Part shown: positions 5,542 to 5,668 of the stretch, piece by piece
Position numbering within the stretch: the first letter of the stretch is position 1
How the letters are laid out: every line of letters starts with the position of its first letter
Source of the DNA: DATECU01 sp035286745
GTDB taxonomy: Bacteria; Acidobacteriota; Vicinamibacteria; Fen-336
Direction of reading: 5' to 3'
NCBI GenBank assembly: GCA_035286745.1
Contig: DATECU010000242.1
Coordinates: 1-5,668, forward strand
DNA length: 5,668 nucleotides
Position numbers and translations under genes: made by a program
Notes under the pieces: generated by a model
Told to the model about the DNA's origin: nothing
Seen by the model: the letters and a program-made list of their open reading frames with translations, nothing else
Databases searched by the model: none

Positions 5542-5668
5542 CAAGCGCTGGGCCCCCTTGGTCGCGCTCCTGGCCTGCTGGAGCCCTCCGCTCGTGGGCG
5601 CCGAGGGCAGCGGGATGCTGCCCACGGCTGGGAGTGCGCATAGCGGAGAGCTGCGGCTGTTCGGACGA
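5522..5668 (+). CDS. N-terminus of an unrecognised exported protein, cut by the right window edge
   Basis: An open frame from ATG 5522 runs to the window end (49 codons, no stop). Its first 27 residues look like a Sec signal peptide: MPLLPSSKR with K8 and R9, a hydrophobic core WAPLVALLACW, then a plausible signal peptidase I site VGA|EG after residue 27. LLAC at 16-19 could instead be a loose lipobox, but Leu at -2 is atypical. The mature part visible (GSGMLPTAGSAHSGELRLFGR) is too short to assign. The start lies inside the end of the EEP gene in another frame (20-base overlap), as expected for a coupled downstream gene. The upstream GGGCGG is a poor, very close Shine-Dalgarno, so the exact start is uncertain; ATG 5615 is the next in-frame ATG but would lose the signal peptide. 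Confidence 0.6.
   Translation, partial: MPLLPSSKRWAPLVALLACWSPPLVGAEGSGMLPTAGSAHSGELRLFGR

Noticed and set aside
5605..5623. Hairpin GGGCAGC-N5-GCTGCCC as a terminator after the EEP gene
   Set aside because: The stem is perfect but no T-tract follows, and it falls inside the likely downstream coding frame. I see it as coding G+C structure.
4849..5625. Minus-strand 258-codon frame opposite the EEP gene
   Set aside because: It is antisense to a gene with all EEP catalytic motifs and has no domain or ribosome binding site of its own.

Overview
The window is a compact, high-G+C bacterial chromosomal segment holding five clear protein genes and the start of a sixth. Only about 225 bases lie between genes. 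No RNA gene, insertion sequence, CRISPR array or prophage feature was seen. The genes look most like those of a Gram-negative, soil-type bacterium: an ExbD/TolR subunit, a probable lipoprotein, several export signals, and strong G/C in codon third positions. The ExbD N-terminus and the DUF885/aldehyde dehydrogenase pairing suggest Acidobacteriota or a related high-G+C phylum. That assignment is inference, because the window holds no phylogenetic marker.

Left block (1-4155). On the minus strand, a zinc metallopeptidase-like DUF885 protein (start 3250) is followed by an NADP-type 2-oxoglutarate semialdehyde dehydrogenase. The dehydrogenase start overlaps the peptidase stop by 4 bases (GTGA) and the gene runs off the left edge. 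It begins with GTG and is open through the edge, so it is easily missed in favour of longer shadow frames. Diverging from this pair across 65 bases is a PAS-AraC regulator (3316-4155). The arrangement suggests a small-molecule-controlled catabolic locus: peptide cleavage, then a pathway ending in 2-oxoglutarate semialdehyde, which is oxidised to 2-oxoglutarate. A route starting from 4-hydroxyproline-containing peptides is the hypothesis I favour. Sugar-acid routes (glucarate, arabinose) remain possible because the upstream enzymes lie outside the window.

Right block (4161-5668). A lone ExbD/TolR-type membrane protein is convergent with the regulator (5-base gap) and divergent from an exported endonuclease/exonuclease/phosphatase (EEP) family hydrolase. 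The 154-base gap between these two holds three CTTGG repeats at exactly 11-base spacing, a possible operator for a response regulator. A further exported protein begins inside the end of the EEP gene (20-base overlap) and leaves the right edge.

Translation signals differ by gene. The DUF885 and exbD genes have good Shine-Dalgarno sequences. The AraC and EEP genes lack one, and each has a TANNNT hexamer ending 9 bases before its only possible ATG, which suggests leaderless mRNAs.
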